Counted from the first letter of the stretch, positions 33,249 to 42,420 are shown. The stretch: 52,184 bases of DNA from a bacterium (GCA_021850365.1 JAJZMH010000029.1:1-52184); one strand, 5' to 3'. Notes: generated by a model not told the origin, from the sequence alone. Program-made: numbers and translations.

Positions 33249-33954
33249 AAATCAATCCTTTTATTTTTTCTGGAATAAGGCGTTGATCAAGATATGCTTT
33301 TGGAATCATTTGATCTGGCGACCAATTTAAAATAATTTGATCTAGATTAGTACCTTGTTGATATTTACCACTAAAACCGTCGTCTCTGCCTTGCCCATAA
33401 TTTCCTTGGACGGGTCCAGTTTGATGAAAAATTGCTTGAGCTATTCTTTCTCCAACCGGTAATAGAACAGTTTCACGATCGTTTAGATTATATATCTCAA
33501 GGGTTAGTCTATTAATATAGCCAGGATCAACCCAACCTGCATCGAAACAAACAGCTACACCATTTCTACCCCAACTAGATCGCGATTTTAATTCATAAGC
33601 ACCAGGGGGATTTATTCCAAAGAATTCATGGGTATGGGCTAATATTCTTTCCTGGGGCTTTAAACTAATAACAGGATGATCTGGTGGTATATTCTTAAAT
33701 AACTTATAGCCATTTAAGTCACACCATTTCTGATGTTCGATTGCTTTAAACGGACCCTCAAAATAACGCTCTACTTCTTCTTTATCGAATGGATTATAAA
33801 CGGTTCGATCATTTAATTTTTCTATTCTATAAAAATTATATCCAAGCGTAACATCTAAACTAGCATGGGATATATGCTTTGGATTAAAAGGATGACAAAC
33901 TATATGCCCATTTTCTAAATACTCCCTAATTTGTATATTACTAAGTACTGACAA
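33241..33954 (-). CDS. dcd: dCTP deaminase
   Basis: 237-residue trimeric enzyme converting dCTP to dUTP (or to dUMP if bifunctional). Motifs: HASLDVTLGYNFYRI, KSRSSWGRNGV with the phosphate-binding Arg/Ser, AGWVDPGYINRLTLEIYN with the catalytic Glu, and PVGERIAQAIF. It is some 45 residues longer than E. coli Dcd, with a longer loop (about residues 45-90) and a C-terminal tail. The downstream Tmk-ThyX gene overlaps by 8 bp, so the operon supplies dTMP precursors from dCTP. Upstream, ATTGCTCCCTCC... gives on the minus strand GGAGGGAGC before the ATG, a strong ribosome site. Confidence 0.93.
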   Translation of the reverse strand: MSVLSNIQIREYLENGHIVCHPFNPKHISHASLDVTLGYNFYRIEKLNDRTVYNPFDKEEVERYFEGPFKAIEHQKWCDLNGYKLFKNIPPDHPVISLKPQERILAHTHEFFGINPPGAYELKSRSSWGRNGVAVCFDAGWVDPGYINRLTLEIYNLNDRETVLLPVGERIAQAIFHQTGPVQGNYGQGRDDGFSGKYQQGTNLDQIILNWSPDQMIPKAYLDQRLIPEKIKGLIYD

Positions 33955-34076
33955 TTGCTCCCTCCGAATATACCTATATTCTATTGAGATATGTTTTAAT
34001 ACGCAAGCATAAGCTTTTACATTTTAGCTAAAATATTTTAAAATTAGAATAATTATTTAAATTTAAGGTTTTAATA

Positions 34077-35777
34077 TTGAAAATAAATATATCTAAGAAT
34101 AGTTTAAGTAACTTTGAAGTAAGGTTAATTTCGTTACTTGTACTTGTTAATGGTATCTATTTAGTTGGAAATACTTTATTTCGTCAATTAATTTATAATC
34201 ATAATTTTAGAGATATTACTTATTTTTCTAATGATCTAAATCTTATCGTTGCCATAAGCTTAATATATTTAGGTTCGCTTTTAATTAGAAGAAAAAGGAC
34301 TGCTCTTTATTTTAGTTTGATTGCCTATGCTATATACCTATTTTCTAACCTGGAAAATTATTTAAATTTTAATAGCCTAAAACATATCGGGTTTGGACTA
34401 TTTATCCGCGAATTGTTGATCCCATTAGTTATATTATTGATGCTTATTTTTAATTATTCTAAATTTTTTGTTAAAAGTGATACTCAGAGTTTTAAGACGG
34501 CGTTCCAATTATCATTGATTTTGATTGTTATTGTCGGGATATTTGGAACTTCTGGTTATTTAGTTTTGGGAAAAAGTGGTTTTCATCAGAATTTATCAAT
34601 TCCAAGTGCACTTCACTATACTTTTGATCAAGTAAATTTAACAACTAATAAATCCATAGTAGTTTATTCTAAAAAAGCTCAATTGTTTTCTGAATCACTC
34701 CGTGTAATTTCAATTTTTAGTTTATTTTATATTTTCTTATTATTTTTTAAACCAATTAAGGATAGGTATAATTCAAGAACTAACTTAGAGAAATTTAAAT
34801 ATTTACTAAACAAACAACATCAATCTAGAAGTGAAGACTTTTTTAAGATTTGGCCAGAAGATAAACACTACTTTTTTGATAAAACCAAAACTAGCGGACT
34901 CGCTTATCGAGTAAACCATCGAAATGCACTTGTTTTAGGTGGTCCTACAGGTAAAAAAGCTAAATTTAAACAACTATTAATTGAGTTTATTTATTTATGT
35001 ATAGGAAATGATTGGCAATGCGCAATTATTCATGCTGAAGATGACTATGAAGATATTTACGATTCGTTAGGATTTAGGAAACAACTTATTGGAAAAGAAG
35101 CTGTGGTTGATTTAGATAAGTTCCTAGAAACTTCTAAAAAAGATAAATATTTTAGAAACATTATCAATCGCTTTAAAAATCTAGAGTATAGATACAAAAT
35201 AATCAAGCCTCCATATGATCAAAAGATTCTAGATAGATTAAAGTTAATATCCGATCAATGGTTATCGAAAAAAGGCCACGTCGAAAGGGGCTTTGCAATG
35301 GGCTGGTTTAATTTTAAATATATTAATCAATGCGATCTTATTATCGCCTTAGATAAAAACGATCAAATTCAGTCATTTATAAATATAGTACCTGCTCATT
35401 TTGATCAAGTAGAAGCTACATATGATTTAATGAGATCGGCTTCTGGTGCCCCTCCAAACGTCAATGATTTTTTGGTTGTTAATTTAATCAATGAATTAAA
35501 ACATCAAGGATATAAACGTTTGAACATGGGTCTATGTCCTCTTGTAGGGATAGAAGAAGATAAGAGTTCAGACTCTGCTTTAGTAAATGGACTATTAAAA
35601 TTTGCTTACGCGAATGGTGATCGGTTTTATTCGTTTAGTGGGCTTTATAAATTTAAAAATAAATATTATCCGAAATGGCGGAGTAGATACATTATCTACA
35701 AAGGTGGTATTGCTCAATTTACCAAGATCAATAGATCGTTGATGCTGATAATGAGAAAAACTGCGAAAATGAGATAA
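34077..35777 (+). CDS. Phosphatidylglycerol lysyltransferase-like (MprF C-terminal domain) membrane protein
   Basis: 566 residues. About five or six N-terminal membrane segments (to residue 240), then a soluble DUF2156/LPG_synthase_C domain with two GNAT-like halves: AYRVNHRNALVLGG, the linker, and then HVERGFAMGWFN, LMRSASGAPPNVNDFL, GYKRLNMGLCPLVG and KFKNKYYPKWRSRYIIY, all typical. These enzymes move Lys or Ala from aminoacyl-tRNA to phosphatidylglycerol, lowering surface negative charge. The start is TTG, with AAGG 8 bp upstream; no in-frame ATG is better placed. The flippase part is shorter than in full MprF and may be supplied by the 5094 gene. Confidence 0.85.
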   Translation: MKINISKNSLSNFEVRLISLLVLVNGIYLVGNTLFRQLIYNHNFRDITYFSNDLNLIVAISLIYLGSLLIRRKRTALYFSLIAYAIYLFSNLENYLNFNSLKHIGFGLFIRELLIPLVILLMLIFNYSKFFVKSDTQSFKTAFQLSLILIVIVGIFGTSGYLVLGKSGFHQNLSIPSALHYTFDQVNLTTNKSIVVYSKKAQLFSESLRVISIFSLFYIFLLFFKPIKDRYNSRTNLEKFKYLLNKQHQSRSEDFFKIWPEDKHYFFDKTKTSGLAYRVNHRNALVLGGPTGKKAKFKQLLIEFIYLCIGNDWQCAIIHAEDDYEDIYDSLGFRKQLIGKEAVVDLDKFLETSKKDKYFRNIINRFKNLEYRYKIIKPPYDQKILDRLKLISDQWLSKKGHVERGFAMGWFNFKYINQCDLIIALDKNDQIQSFINIVPAHFDQVEATYDLMRSASGAPPNVNDFLVVNLINELKHQGYKRLNMGLCPLVGIEEDKSSDSALVNGLLKFAYANGDRFYSFSGLYKFKNKYYPKWRSRYIIYKGGIAQFTKINRSLMLIMRKTAKMR

Positions 35778-35785
35778 TATTAGTC

Positions 35786-36691
35786 CTAAATGATGATTTT
35801 TATAGATGGACCCATAGTAGTAGTAAGGTAGATGGATTTAATATAGTTTGATTTTACAGTTGAAGGCTTATTAGATCTAACGCTTTCAATTAATGCTTCG
35901 GCATTTTTTTGAAGTTTGTTAGCTTCAAAACTAACTTTTCCTATTGCGCAGTGGATAATACCGTTTGAATCAACCCTGTATTCTATTTTTCCACTTTTGG
36001 CCTCATTAACAGCCTTATCTATATTATTGGTAACAGTTCCACTTTTTGGATTTGGCATCAATCCTCTAGGACCTAAAAGTTTGGCATACTTAGCAAGTTT
36101 TTGCATTAATGAAGGAGATGTGATTAAAACATCAAAATTAAGTTCACCTTTATCCAGTAACTCTAAAAATTCGTTTCCTCCAAAAATATCTACAGCTAGT
36201 TTTGCTAATTGAGGATCTTCTGAATAAACAGCTATTCGAACTTTCTTTCCGCTTCCATAAGGGAGTGTAATACTGTCTCTAATATTCTGATCCGCATGTT
36301 TTGGATCAATATTTAAACTTAAATGCATTTCAACACTAGCATCAAACTTAGTTTTAGATGTTTTAGGTAATAAAGCAATAGCTTCATCAATTTTATATTC
36401 TTTTGAGTGGTCAATTAAATCATAACTTTGTCTATATTTTTTAGATTTTCGTTCATGTATAGGTCGTGATTTCGGTTTAATTTTAGGTACATCTTCCTTG
36501 GAAGTAAGCTTTCTTTGCTCCTTCTTTTCTTCCTCTTGTTTTTGGATTGCAGTTTTTTTGCTTCTCTTTCCTGCCTTAGCAAAATCTTCTTTAGAACTTT
36601 GTGAATTTAATTCCAATTGGTCATCCTTAATAAGCTTATCTTTTTTAGTTACTGTTTTTTCGCTTTTAACTACTTCTTTTTTTGCTGGCAT
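35786..36691 (-). CDS. rplA: 50S ribosomal protein L1 with a lysine-rich N-terminal extension
   Basis: 301 residues, against about 230 in the family. Residues 1-85 are a low-complexity extension rich in Lys, Glu, Ser and Gln; the L1 core begins near SKKYRQSYDLID. Core motifs: FDASVEMHLSLNIDP, LLGPRGLMPNPKSGTV and the C-terminal LTTTMGPSIKI. AAGGAG lies upstream of the first ATG, so the extension is translated. It is the last gene of secE-nusG-rplK-rplA, 58 bp after rplK. L1 binds the 23S L1 stalk and usually represses its own operon. Confidence 0.95.
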   Translation of the reverse strand: MPAKKEVVKSEKTVTKKDKLIKDDQLELNSQSSKEDFAKAGKRSKKTAIQKQEEEKKEQRKLTSKEDVPKIKPKSRPIHERKSKKYRQSYDLIDHSKEYKIDEAIALLPKTSKTKFDASVEMHLSLNIDPKHADQNIRDSITLPYGSGKKVRIAVYSEDPQLAKLAVDIFGGNEFLELLDKGELNFDVLITSPSLMQKLAKYAKLLGPRGLMPNPKSGTVTNNIDKAVNEAKSGKIEYRVDSNGIIHCAIGKVSFEANKLQKNAEALIESVRSNKPSTVKSNYIKSIYLTTTMGPSIKIII

Positions 36692-36749
36692 ATTTACTCC
36701 TTTTAGTCCAAACGATTAATAATCTAAATTAATCTCCTAATTATTAATA

Positions 36750-37181
36750 TTATTTAGCGATCTCGACTCCCATACTTCGTGCGGTTCCTGCAACCATTTT
36801 TTTAATTGACTCTATATCTTCACTATTCATATCATTTGCTTTGATCTTTGCAATATCTTCTAAATCTTGGGCGGTTAGTTTTTTAGATAATTTTTCACTA
36901 TTAGGTCTCCCGGAACCTTTGGTTATTCCTAATTTAGATTTTATTAAATCATCTGTAGGTGTACCAATTACCCTAAATGACATAGTTCTGTCTTCATATA
37001 TTGCTATATGCACTGTTACGTCTTTACCGTTTAATTCCTTCGTTTGTTCATTAAATGGAGTAACAAAATCCATCATATTTACTCCATACTGACCAAGGGT
37101 ACTACCAACAGGTGGACCAGCACTAGCTTGACCGGCTTTTAGTTTTAATTTCAAATTTGCAGTAATCTTTTTTTGTGCCAT
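36750..37181 (-). CDS. rplK: 50S ribosomal protein L11
   Basis: 143 residues; binds the GTPase-associated region of 23S rRNA. N-terminal KLKAGQASAGPPVGSTLGQY with the conserved Pro-Pro, and C-terminal ITKGSGRPNSEKLSKKLTAQ and KKMVAGTARSMGVEI. AAGGAG precedes the ATG; 9 bp after nusG. Confidence 0.98.
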   Translation of the reverse strand: MAQKKITANLKLKLKAGQASAGPPVGSTLGQYGVNMMDFVTPFNEQTKELNGKDVTVHIAIYEDRTMSFRVIGTPTDDLIKSKLGITKGSGRPNSEKLSKKLTAQDLEDIAKIKANDMNSEDIESIKKMVAGTARSMGVEIAK

Positions 37182-37190
37182 ATTTTCTCC

Positions 37191-37742
37191 TTAAACTTTC
37201 TTAACTTGTAGACTATCTAATTCAACTGGTGTTTCTCGACCAAACATACTGACTAGAACTTTTAATTTACCTTTTTGAGAGTCTACTTCATTAATTGTTC
37301 CATCAAAACCTTTAAATGGTCCATCAATAATGTTAACTACTTCACTGACTATAAAGTCCATTTTATGCTTTGGTTGCTCCAGACCCATTCGTTTTTTAAT
37401 TTTATCGATTTCATCAGGTTCAACTGGACTAGGTTCAGTTCCACTTCCAACAAACCCAGTAACGCTAGGAGTATTTCTAACCACATACCAGGAATCATCG
37501 GATATTTTCATTAATACTAGAACGTATCCTTGAAAGATTTTCTTTTCTACAATTTTTCGTTTGCCATTACGAATTTCAATCATTTTTTCTTTAGGTACTA
37601 AGACATCAAATATTTTATCTTTCATATCTAAACTATTAGCTCTTTGGCGGATACTATCAGCAACTTTTTCTTCGTATCCAGAATATGTATGAATTGCATA
37701 CCATTTCTTAGTATTGTCATGATGCTTTGTTGATGTCGGCAT
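37191..37742 (-). CDS. nusG: Transcription termination/antitermination factor NusG
   Basis: 183 residues. NGN domain (KWYAIHTYSGYEEKVADSI, GYVLVLMKISDDSWYVVRN, TPSVTGFVGSG) and C-terminal KOW domain (VVNIIDGPFKGFDGTINEVD). Binds RNA polymerase and couples it to ribosomal S10 or Rho. AAGGAG lies 6 bp before the ATG; follows secE by 9 bp. No insertion. Confidence 0.98.
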   Translation of the reverse strand: MPTSTKHHDNTKKWYAIHTYSGYEEKVADSIRQRANSLDMKDKIFDVLVPKEKMIEIRNGKRKIVEKKIFQGYVLVLMKISDDSWYVVRNTPSVTGFVGSGTEPSPVEPDEIDKIKKRMGLEQPKHKMDFIVSEVVNIIDGPFKGFDGTINEVDSQKGKLKVLVSMFGRETPVELDSLQVKKV

Positions 37743-37751
37743 TATTACTCC

Positions 37752-38159
37752 TTATTTTAATAAAATTATCTTAAATACTTTACCTAAACCATAATCTAGT
37801 AAAGCTACTGATGCTCCAAAGATGATAGCAAATATAACGACGGCGTAAGTCAATTTAATACTTAATCTAAAGTTTGGCCAAGTAACGTCCTTTAATTCTG
37901 CAAATGAATTCCGAATATATCTTGGATAAATGATTAAACCTAAAATATGAAATATTTTAAAAATTATTCTAAATATGAAATATTTTTTTAAATAATTGGC
38001 TCCTTTTTGAAGATAAGAAAAGGGAGAAAATATTTTTTTAAATAAAATAGATATCCTCTTCTTTTTAATCTTAGGCAATTTATTTGCTTGATTTATTTTA
38101 TCCCTAAATGTTTCAGGATTTTTAAATCTTCTCTGTTTAGGAGTGGTTTCTTTATTCAA
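37752..38159 (-). CDS. secE: Preprotein translocase subunit SecE
   Basis: 135 residues. The conserved amphipathic helix and TM are at the C-terminus: NSFAELKDVTWPNFRLSIKL followed by one membrane span to VALLDYGLGKVFKI. The N-terminal 75 residues are a basic extension with an extra hydrophobic stretch (FIFRIIFKIFHILGLIIYP). The start is TTG at 38159 with GAGG 12 bp upstream; no earlier ATG exists. First gene of the secE-nusG-rplK-rplA operon. Confidence 0.9.
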   Translation of the reverse strand: MNKETTPKQRRFKNPETFRDKINQANKLPKIKKKRISILFKKIFSPFSYLQKGANYLKKYFIFRIIFKIFHILGLIIYPRYIRNSFAELKDVTWPNFRLSIKLTYAVVIFAIIFGASVALLDYGLGKVFKIILLK

Positions 38160-38186
38160 GATTATAGCCTCTTATAAATTTAAAAA

Positions 38187-38205
38187 ACCTACATAATTTG
38201 TAGGT
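38187..38205 (-). terminator. Hairpin plus T-run in the secE leader (attenuator candidate)
   Basis: In the minus-strand transcript: ACCTAC-AAATTAT-GTAGGT followed by TTTTT. It lies about 5-10 nt after the predicted start of transcription and 28 bp before the secE start codon. The 6-bp stem is short, so it may work as a conditional attenuator or a 5' stabiliser. Confidence 0.45.
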
Positions 38206-38216
38206 CTATATTGTCA

Positions 38217-38244
38217 ATACTAACAGATATAAGATAAAAGTCAA
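38217..38244 (-). promoter_or_regulatory. Promoter of secE-nusG-rplK-rplA
   Basis: On the minus strand: TTGACT (complement of 38239-38244), 16-bp spacer, TAGTAT (complement of 38217-38222). This is the strongest -35 match seen in the ribosomal protein regions of the window. Confidence 0.6.
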
Positions 38245-38324
38245 CAACATTTCTTTAGATGGGCTTAAAATACTTAAGTTTAAAAGCATATCTATCATTT
38301 TTTTGATATGATTATTACATTAGG

Positions 38325-39845
38325 ATGCATTTAAATTATATATTTTTATCATTTTTGTATAGTTTGGTTGTTATACTTTTCTATAGTTATTTGATTAGTT
38401 TTTTTAAAAATTCTAGCTTACTTAAAATATTAACTATTATTGGAATTATATTTGACTTCAATATATTAATTTTATTTGTATTGATTATATTTAGAAAACA
38501 GATTTATGCTAATCAGTATTTTTTTATATTTATAATTGTTAGCGCGTTTTTGGCTAGCATTATGTTTCAGATCATAAATAAATGGAGATTGTTTAAATAT
38601 TTAATAAAGGAAGAATATTTGAAAACCTCTTATGTAATAAATGTTGGTGTTTTTGGCGTTTTTCAATTGATAATTCTATTTTGTTATATATTAAAAATCA
38701 ATCTATTTAGTTTTGGATCAATAGTTTTTTCAGTAATTATCTTCGGAGCAATTCTTAGAAATTATATTAAGCTATATAATCGTCAATTTGTTTTAAATAA
38801 ATATGCCAATGATGATTCTTTGCCATCAATTAGTGTTGCAATCCCTGCTCGCAATGAAACAGATGATTTAATTAAACTTTTAGAATCTATCATTGAGTCA
38901 GATTATCCAAAAATGGAAGTATTGGTTTTAGACGATTGTTCTTCATCTCCAAAAACTGCAGAAATAATTCGTCAATTTTCTCATGATGGGGTTATTTTTG
39001 TTCAAGGGGAGATCCCATCTAAAGATTTCTTAGCTAAAAATTATGCCTATCAACAATTATATGAAGCATCAAATGGAGACTATATTATATTTATGGGGGT
39101 GGATTGTCGAGTTGATAAGTACTTTATTAGGCGCACTATTGAGTATATGCAAGTTAAAAATAAACAAATGCTGAGCGTTTTGCCAATCAATGACCTAGGT
39201 AAGAGTAGCTCAATAAAAAGTATAATCCCTCAATCGTTAAGATATTTTTGGGAATTAGCTTTTTTTAGAAAATTTATCAAAAGACCACCTGTTCTTAGTA
39301 CTTGCTGGGCCGTAAGTAGAAACTTATTGTCAAAATATGATGGATTTAAGGGGCTAAAAAAAGATATCTTACCAGAAAGGACTATAGCTAATTATGCTCT
39401 TAGATCCAAAGATTCGTATGCTTTCTTATTGTCTAATGAACAACTAAACTTAACTAGTTTTAAAAAATATAATGAGCAGATAGATACTGCTATTCGGGTT
39501 AAATATCCGACTTTAAAACGGAATTTAAGTTCGGTTTTAATTGTAGTTGGAATTGAATTTTGGATATTTTTATTACCAATTTTAGAAATAATTAATGGAT
39601 TAATTTTTAAAAAGATATCCGAAATTTTAATATTTTCTGCTATATTTATAATTAACTGGGCTTCGTATTATTTTGTTCTTAAAATTACAACCAGAAAGAA
39701 AATCTTTTTGTTTTCGATAATTTATGTTTGGGCTATATTATTCGATATTTATCTATGGATACTGTCTAGCCTAAAATATGAATTTGGGAGTGTTGTTTGG
39801 AAGGATCGAAACATTTGTATACCAATAAGACGTTTTAAGATTTAA
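38325..39845 (+). CDS. Membrane glycosyltransferase family 2
   Basis: 506 residues. Five N-terminal membrane segments, a GT2 catalytic domain from about residue 160 (SISVAIPARNETDDL, VLVLDDCSSSP, DYIIFMGVDCRVD as the DXD-like motif, then TIANYALRSKDSY), and two or three C-terminal membrane segments. The Q/RxxRW-type motif of processive synthases is not apparent, so it is probably a non-processive transferase or a hopanoid/carotenoid-glycosylation type. The gene is single and its last 11 bp overlap the convergent histidine kinase. Acceptor unknown. Confidence 0.8.
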   Translation: MHLNYIFLSFLYSLVVILFYSYLISFFKNSSLLKILTIIGIIFDFNILILFVLIIFRKQIYANQYFFIFIIVSAFLASIMFQIINKWRLFKYLIKEEYLKTSYVINVGVFGVFQLIILFCYILKINLFSFGSIVFSVIIFGAILRNYIKLYNRQFVLNKYANDDSLPSISVAIPARNETDDLIKLLESIIESDYPKMEVLVLDDCSSSPKTAEIIRQFSHDGVIFVQGEIPSKDFLAKNYAYQQLYEASNGDYIIFMGVDCRVDKYFIRRTIEYMQVKNKQMLSVLPINDLGKSSSIKSIIPQSLRYFWELAFFRKFIKRPPVLSTCWAVSRNLLSKYDGFKGLKKDILPERTIANYALRSKDSYAFLLSNEQLNLTSFKKYNEQIDTAIRVKYPTLKRNLSSVLIVVGIEFWIFLLPILEIINGLIFKKISEILIFSAIFIINWASYYFVLKITTRKKIFLFSIIYVWAILFDIYLWILSSLKYEFGSVVWKDRNICIPIRRFKI

Positions 39846-40932
39846 TATTAGGTACTTTAAGTCTAAATGTTGATCCGTGATTTAACTTTGATTCAAGTTC
39901 AATTTGAGCACCAATAATTTTAATTAATTTCATTGTTACGTAGAGACCTAATCCAGTACCCATTGTTTGTTTAGTGCGGTAATCTTCGCTTCTAAAGAAT
40001 TTATCAAAAACTTTTTGTTGATCTGTTTTACTTATTCCTATGCCGCTATCTGTAACCTCAAAAACTACACCATCTTCATATGGTTTAGCACTGATACTAA
40101 TAAATCCACTGGATGTGTATTTGATTGAGTTTGTAATAAAATTTTGGAGTATTTCTCTTAGATATAATTCAGATGTTCTTAGTAATTTAATCTCCTCGGA
40201 TACATCTTTAATAAAGTTTAATTTTTTTGCGGATATTTCTGGATAATAATTTCTATATAAGTCGTCAATTAAAGAAATAACATTAATTTCTGTTGCATCA
40301 ACTTTTAGAATGCCTCTCTCTGCTCTGGATAATGTAGACAAATCGTTGACCATATCAGCTAGGTAAAGAATTTGGGAATGAGCTTCTTTAAGAGATTCTT
40401 TAATGACTTTAATATCTTTTGTTTTATCTGCAATAAACATTGCATTAGAAATATTCCCTTCAGAGATTGCTATAGGGGTTCTCAATTCGTGGCTAACTAC
40501 ACTAATAAATTCGTCTCTTTCTTCTTCGAGTGATTTTTCTTGGGTTATGTCTCTAAGAAGGACTACGTATCCAATTATTAATTTACTATTAAAATTCGAT
40601 TTTATGGTTGATATGCTAAGTGATAAATTGATTAACGAACCATCAGAATATTGAAATTTAAAATTTCGATAAGTTGAAATAAAGGTTGTTTCTTTAATAA
40701 TTCGGTTAATTTCTACAGGATTATTTTTCTGATCAATTAATTTTAGATAATGATTAATTTTTTGTTTTGGATCTATCACGTTGATATCCAGCAGATTTAG
40801 GGTTGCAGCATTATATACCGAAACGTGTAAATCTTTATCTAGAGCAATTACACCGTCTGTAACTGAATTTATAAGAGATAAGAGAGTACTTTGTGAAAGT
40901 TGGCCTTGATCAATAATTTTATTATCGGGCAT
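39835..40932 (-). CDS. PAS-domain sensor histidine kinase (orphan)
   Basis: 365 residues, no membrane segment. PAS domain at about 13-130 (SLINSVTDGVIALDKDLHVS), then HisKA ISVVSHELRTPIAISEGN (phosphoacceptor His near 146) and HATPase_c with the N-box LQNFITNSIKYTSS, G1 DSGIGIS and G2 MGTGLGLYVTMKLI. No response regulator gene is adjacent, so it is an orphan kinase; the regulator at 3800 is paired with its own kinase. A soluble cytoplasmic signal, such as redox or ligand binding by the PAS domain, is likely. Confidence 0.9.
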   Translation of the reverse strand: MPDNKIIDQGQLSQSTLLSLINSVTDGVIALDKDLHVSVYNAATLNLLDINVIDPKQKINHYLKLIDQKNNPVEINRIIKETTFISTYRNFKFQYSDGSLINLSLSISTIKSNFNSKLIIGYVVLLRDITQEKSLEEERDEFISVVSHELRTPIAISEGNISNAMFIADKTKDIKVIKESLKEAHSQILYLADMVNDLSTLSRAERGILKVDATEINVISLIDDLYRNYYPEISAKKLNFIKDVSEEIKLLRTSELYLREILQNFITNSIKYTSSGFISISAKPYEDGVVFEVTDSGIGISKTDQQKVFDKFFRSEDYRTKQTMGTGLGLYVTMKLIKIIGAQIELESKLNHGSTFRLKVPNIKS

Positions 40933-40967
40933 ATTAGTATTTTATTTAATATTAACCTAAATTAAAA

Positions 40968-41651
40968 CTAATAAATGGATTTTTTTAGTTTTTTACGTAT
41001 ATTTTTATTATTTGGCATTAATTTATCAAAGTTATTCCAAAACTCAATGCTATGATTCATATGCCTGGTATGAATTAATTCATGAATAATTACATAATCA
41101 ATTAATTCCCAAGGTAGATTTAATAAATTTTGACTTAGAGTAATTACTTTAAGGCTATTACAACTACCCCATCTACTTTTGAGATTACGAATTTTTAATT
41201 GATTATAGGGTAATTGATACTTGAGTGATAGTTGCCTTAATCTTTGAGGTAATAGGTTTTCGGCTTCTTTCTTTAATGCTCTAGAAGTAACTTTAGAAAT
41301 ATATTCTTGAACAATTTGGGAGTCATAATCATAAGTTTTTGGATATTTAATAATTATGTCAGTCAAGGTTACTTTTGATCTTAGGTTATCTTGATTATCT
41401 GGGCATAAACTAAGATGATGATTTTTCCCTATTTGTTGATTGTCTTGATATATTTTTTTCTCAGGCTTTTTTTTCTTAATCCAATCAATTTTAGATTTAG
41501 CAAAGTTCAAACCAGCTTTATAGCTAGTATATGTTGGAATCGTAACATTAATTTCACCAGTTGAATTAATAGTTAATCTAATTCTTCTATTTTTTCTATT
41601 TTTCTTAATGTTTATTTTTAAATCATCAATAAAAAATGATTGTTTGTTCAT
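40968..41651 (-). CDS. YgjP/DUF45-type zinc metalloprotease-like protein
   Basis: 227 residues. The family signature is complete: KIRNLKSRWGSCNSLKVITL, and the metal site YVIIHELIHTRHMNHSIEFW with H190-E191-x2-H194 and a third ligand further on. The N-terminal half is a beta-rich domain with IRLTINSTGEINVTIP. Members of this family have been reported as UTP pyrophosphatases or metalloproteases. Starts 7 bp after the P-loop gene upstream, so the two are cotranscribed. Confidence 0.85.
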   Translation of the reverse strand: MNKQSFFIDDLKINIKKNRKNRRIRLTINSTGEINVTIPTYTSYKAGLNFAKSKIDWIKKKKPEKKIYQDNQQIGKNHHLSLCPDNQDNLRSKVTLTDIIIKYPKTYDYDSQIVQEYISKVTSRALKKEAENLLPQRLRQLSLKYQLPYNQLKIRNLKSRWGSCNSLKVITLSQNLLNLPWELIDYVIIHELIHTRHMNHSIEFWNNFDKLMPNNKNIRKKLKKSIY

Positions 41652-41658
41652 CTAAAAT

Positions 41659-42315
41659 TTAACGAATAAATATGTTTCTTCTACTTAAATCTACTCTTCC
41701 TTGAACTTTAGGGATTAAATTAACCATTCCTGGTTTTGCCATTCCAAGCGTATCTGTTGAATCAATGATATTCTTATTTCTTAACCCAGATAAAACAGCA
41801 TTTCTTTGAGTGTGGTATAAGTGTTTACCGCTGATAACTATCGTATCTTTTAAGTTAGTTGGATTTTGCATCTGTTTTATGATTGCTTCAAAGGTTGTCC
41901 TATCCCATTTTGGGGCATATTTATCGTCTTGTTTTCGTTTATCCCTTTTAGCGACTCTATCAAAACTGGTATTTTCATCAATTTGTAACCAAATTAAAAC
42001 AAATTCAGCGGAATATTTTAAAGCTATATTTTTTAATATTGTTCGCTGAGCATTTGTGAGTACATCAGCATCGTATATAACACTTAGCCCTGCAGATAAG
42101 AATTCCTCTGTCATATAGTTAATAAGCTGCCTTGTTATAGCATTTTCTTGCTTATCGTATCTCGGTTTTTCAAATAGCTCTGCTCTAATTCTATCTGACT
42201 GTAAATGGGCAACCTGAACATCTTCGGCAAATTGTCTTGAAAAGTATGTACGACCAGAGCCTGGGTAACCGTAATATACGATTAAAAAAGGTTTATTGGG
42301 AGATAATTTGCTCAT
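41659..42315 (-). CDS. AAA_33-type P-loop kinase-like protein with an Arg Walker A
   Basis: 218 residues. The Walker A region reads YYGYPGSGRTYFSRQ: R22 stands where the P-loop Lys is expected. Other kinase features are present: VAHLQSDRIRAELF (base/phosphate-binding), SAGLSVIYDADVLTNAQR (Walker B-like) and the LID-like FDRVAKRDKRKQDD. Such proteins phosphorylate small molecules, RNA ends or toxins' targets. An Arg in this position usually impairs ATP binding, so it may be inactive or use an altered mechanism. Cotranscribed with the downstream metalloprotease gene. Confidence 0.65.
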   Translation of the reverse strand: MSKLSPNKPFLIVYYGYPGSGRTYFSRQFAEDVQVAHLQSDRIRAELFEKPRYDKQENAITRQLINYMTEEFLSAGLSVIYDADVLTNAQRTILKNIALKYSAEFVLIWLQIDENTSFDRVAKRDKRKQDDKYAPKWDRTTFEAIIKQMQNPTNLKDTIVISGKHLYHTQRNAVLSGLRNKNIIDSTDTLGMAKPGMVNLIPKVQGRVDLSRRNIFIR

Positions 42316-42374
42316 ATTACAATACTTATAGCAGATTTTTTATTATTTTGCAAAGTAAATAATCTGTTCTTTGA

Positions 42375-42402
42375 TTGAAATAGATTTTGATATAATTATA
42401 TT
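42375..42402 (+). promoter_or_regulatory. Promoter of tRNA-Trp
   Basis: TTGAAA (42375-42380), 16-bp spacer, TATATT (42397-42402); an overlapping TATAAT at 42391-42396 is an alternative -10. The mature tRNA begins at 42421. Confidence 0.5.
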
Positions 42403-42420
42403 AGATCGAAGCTATATTTT

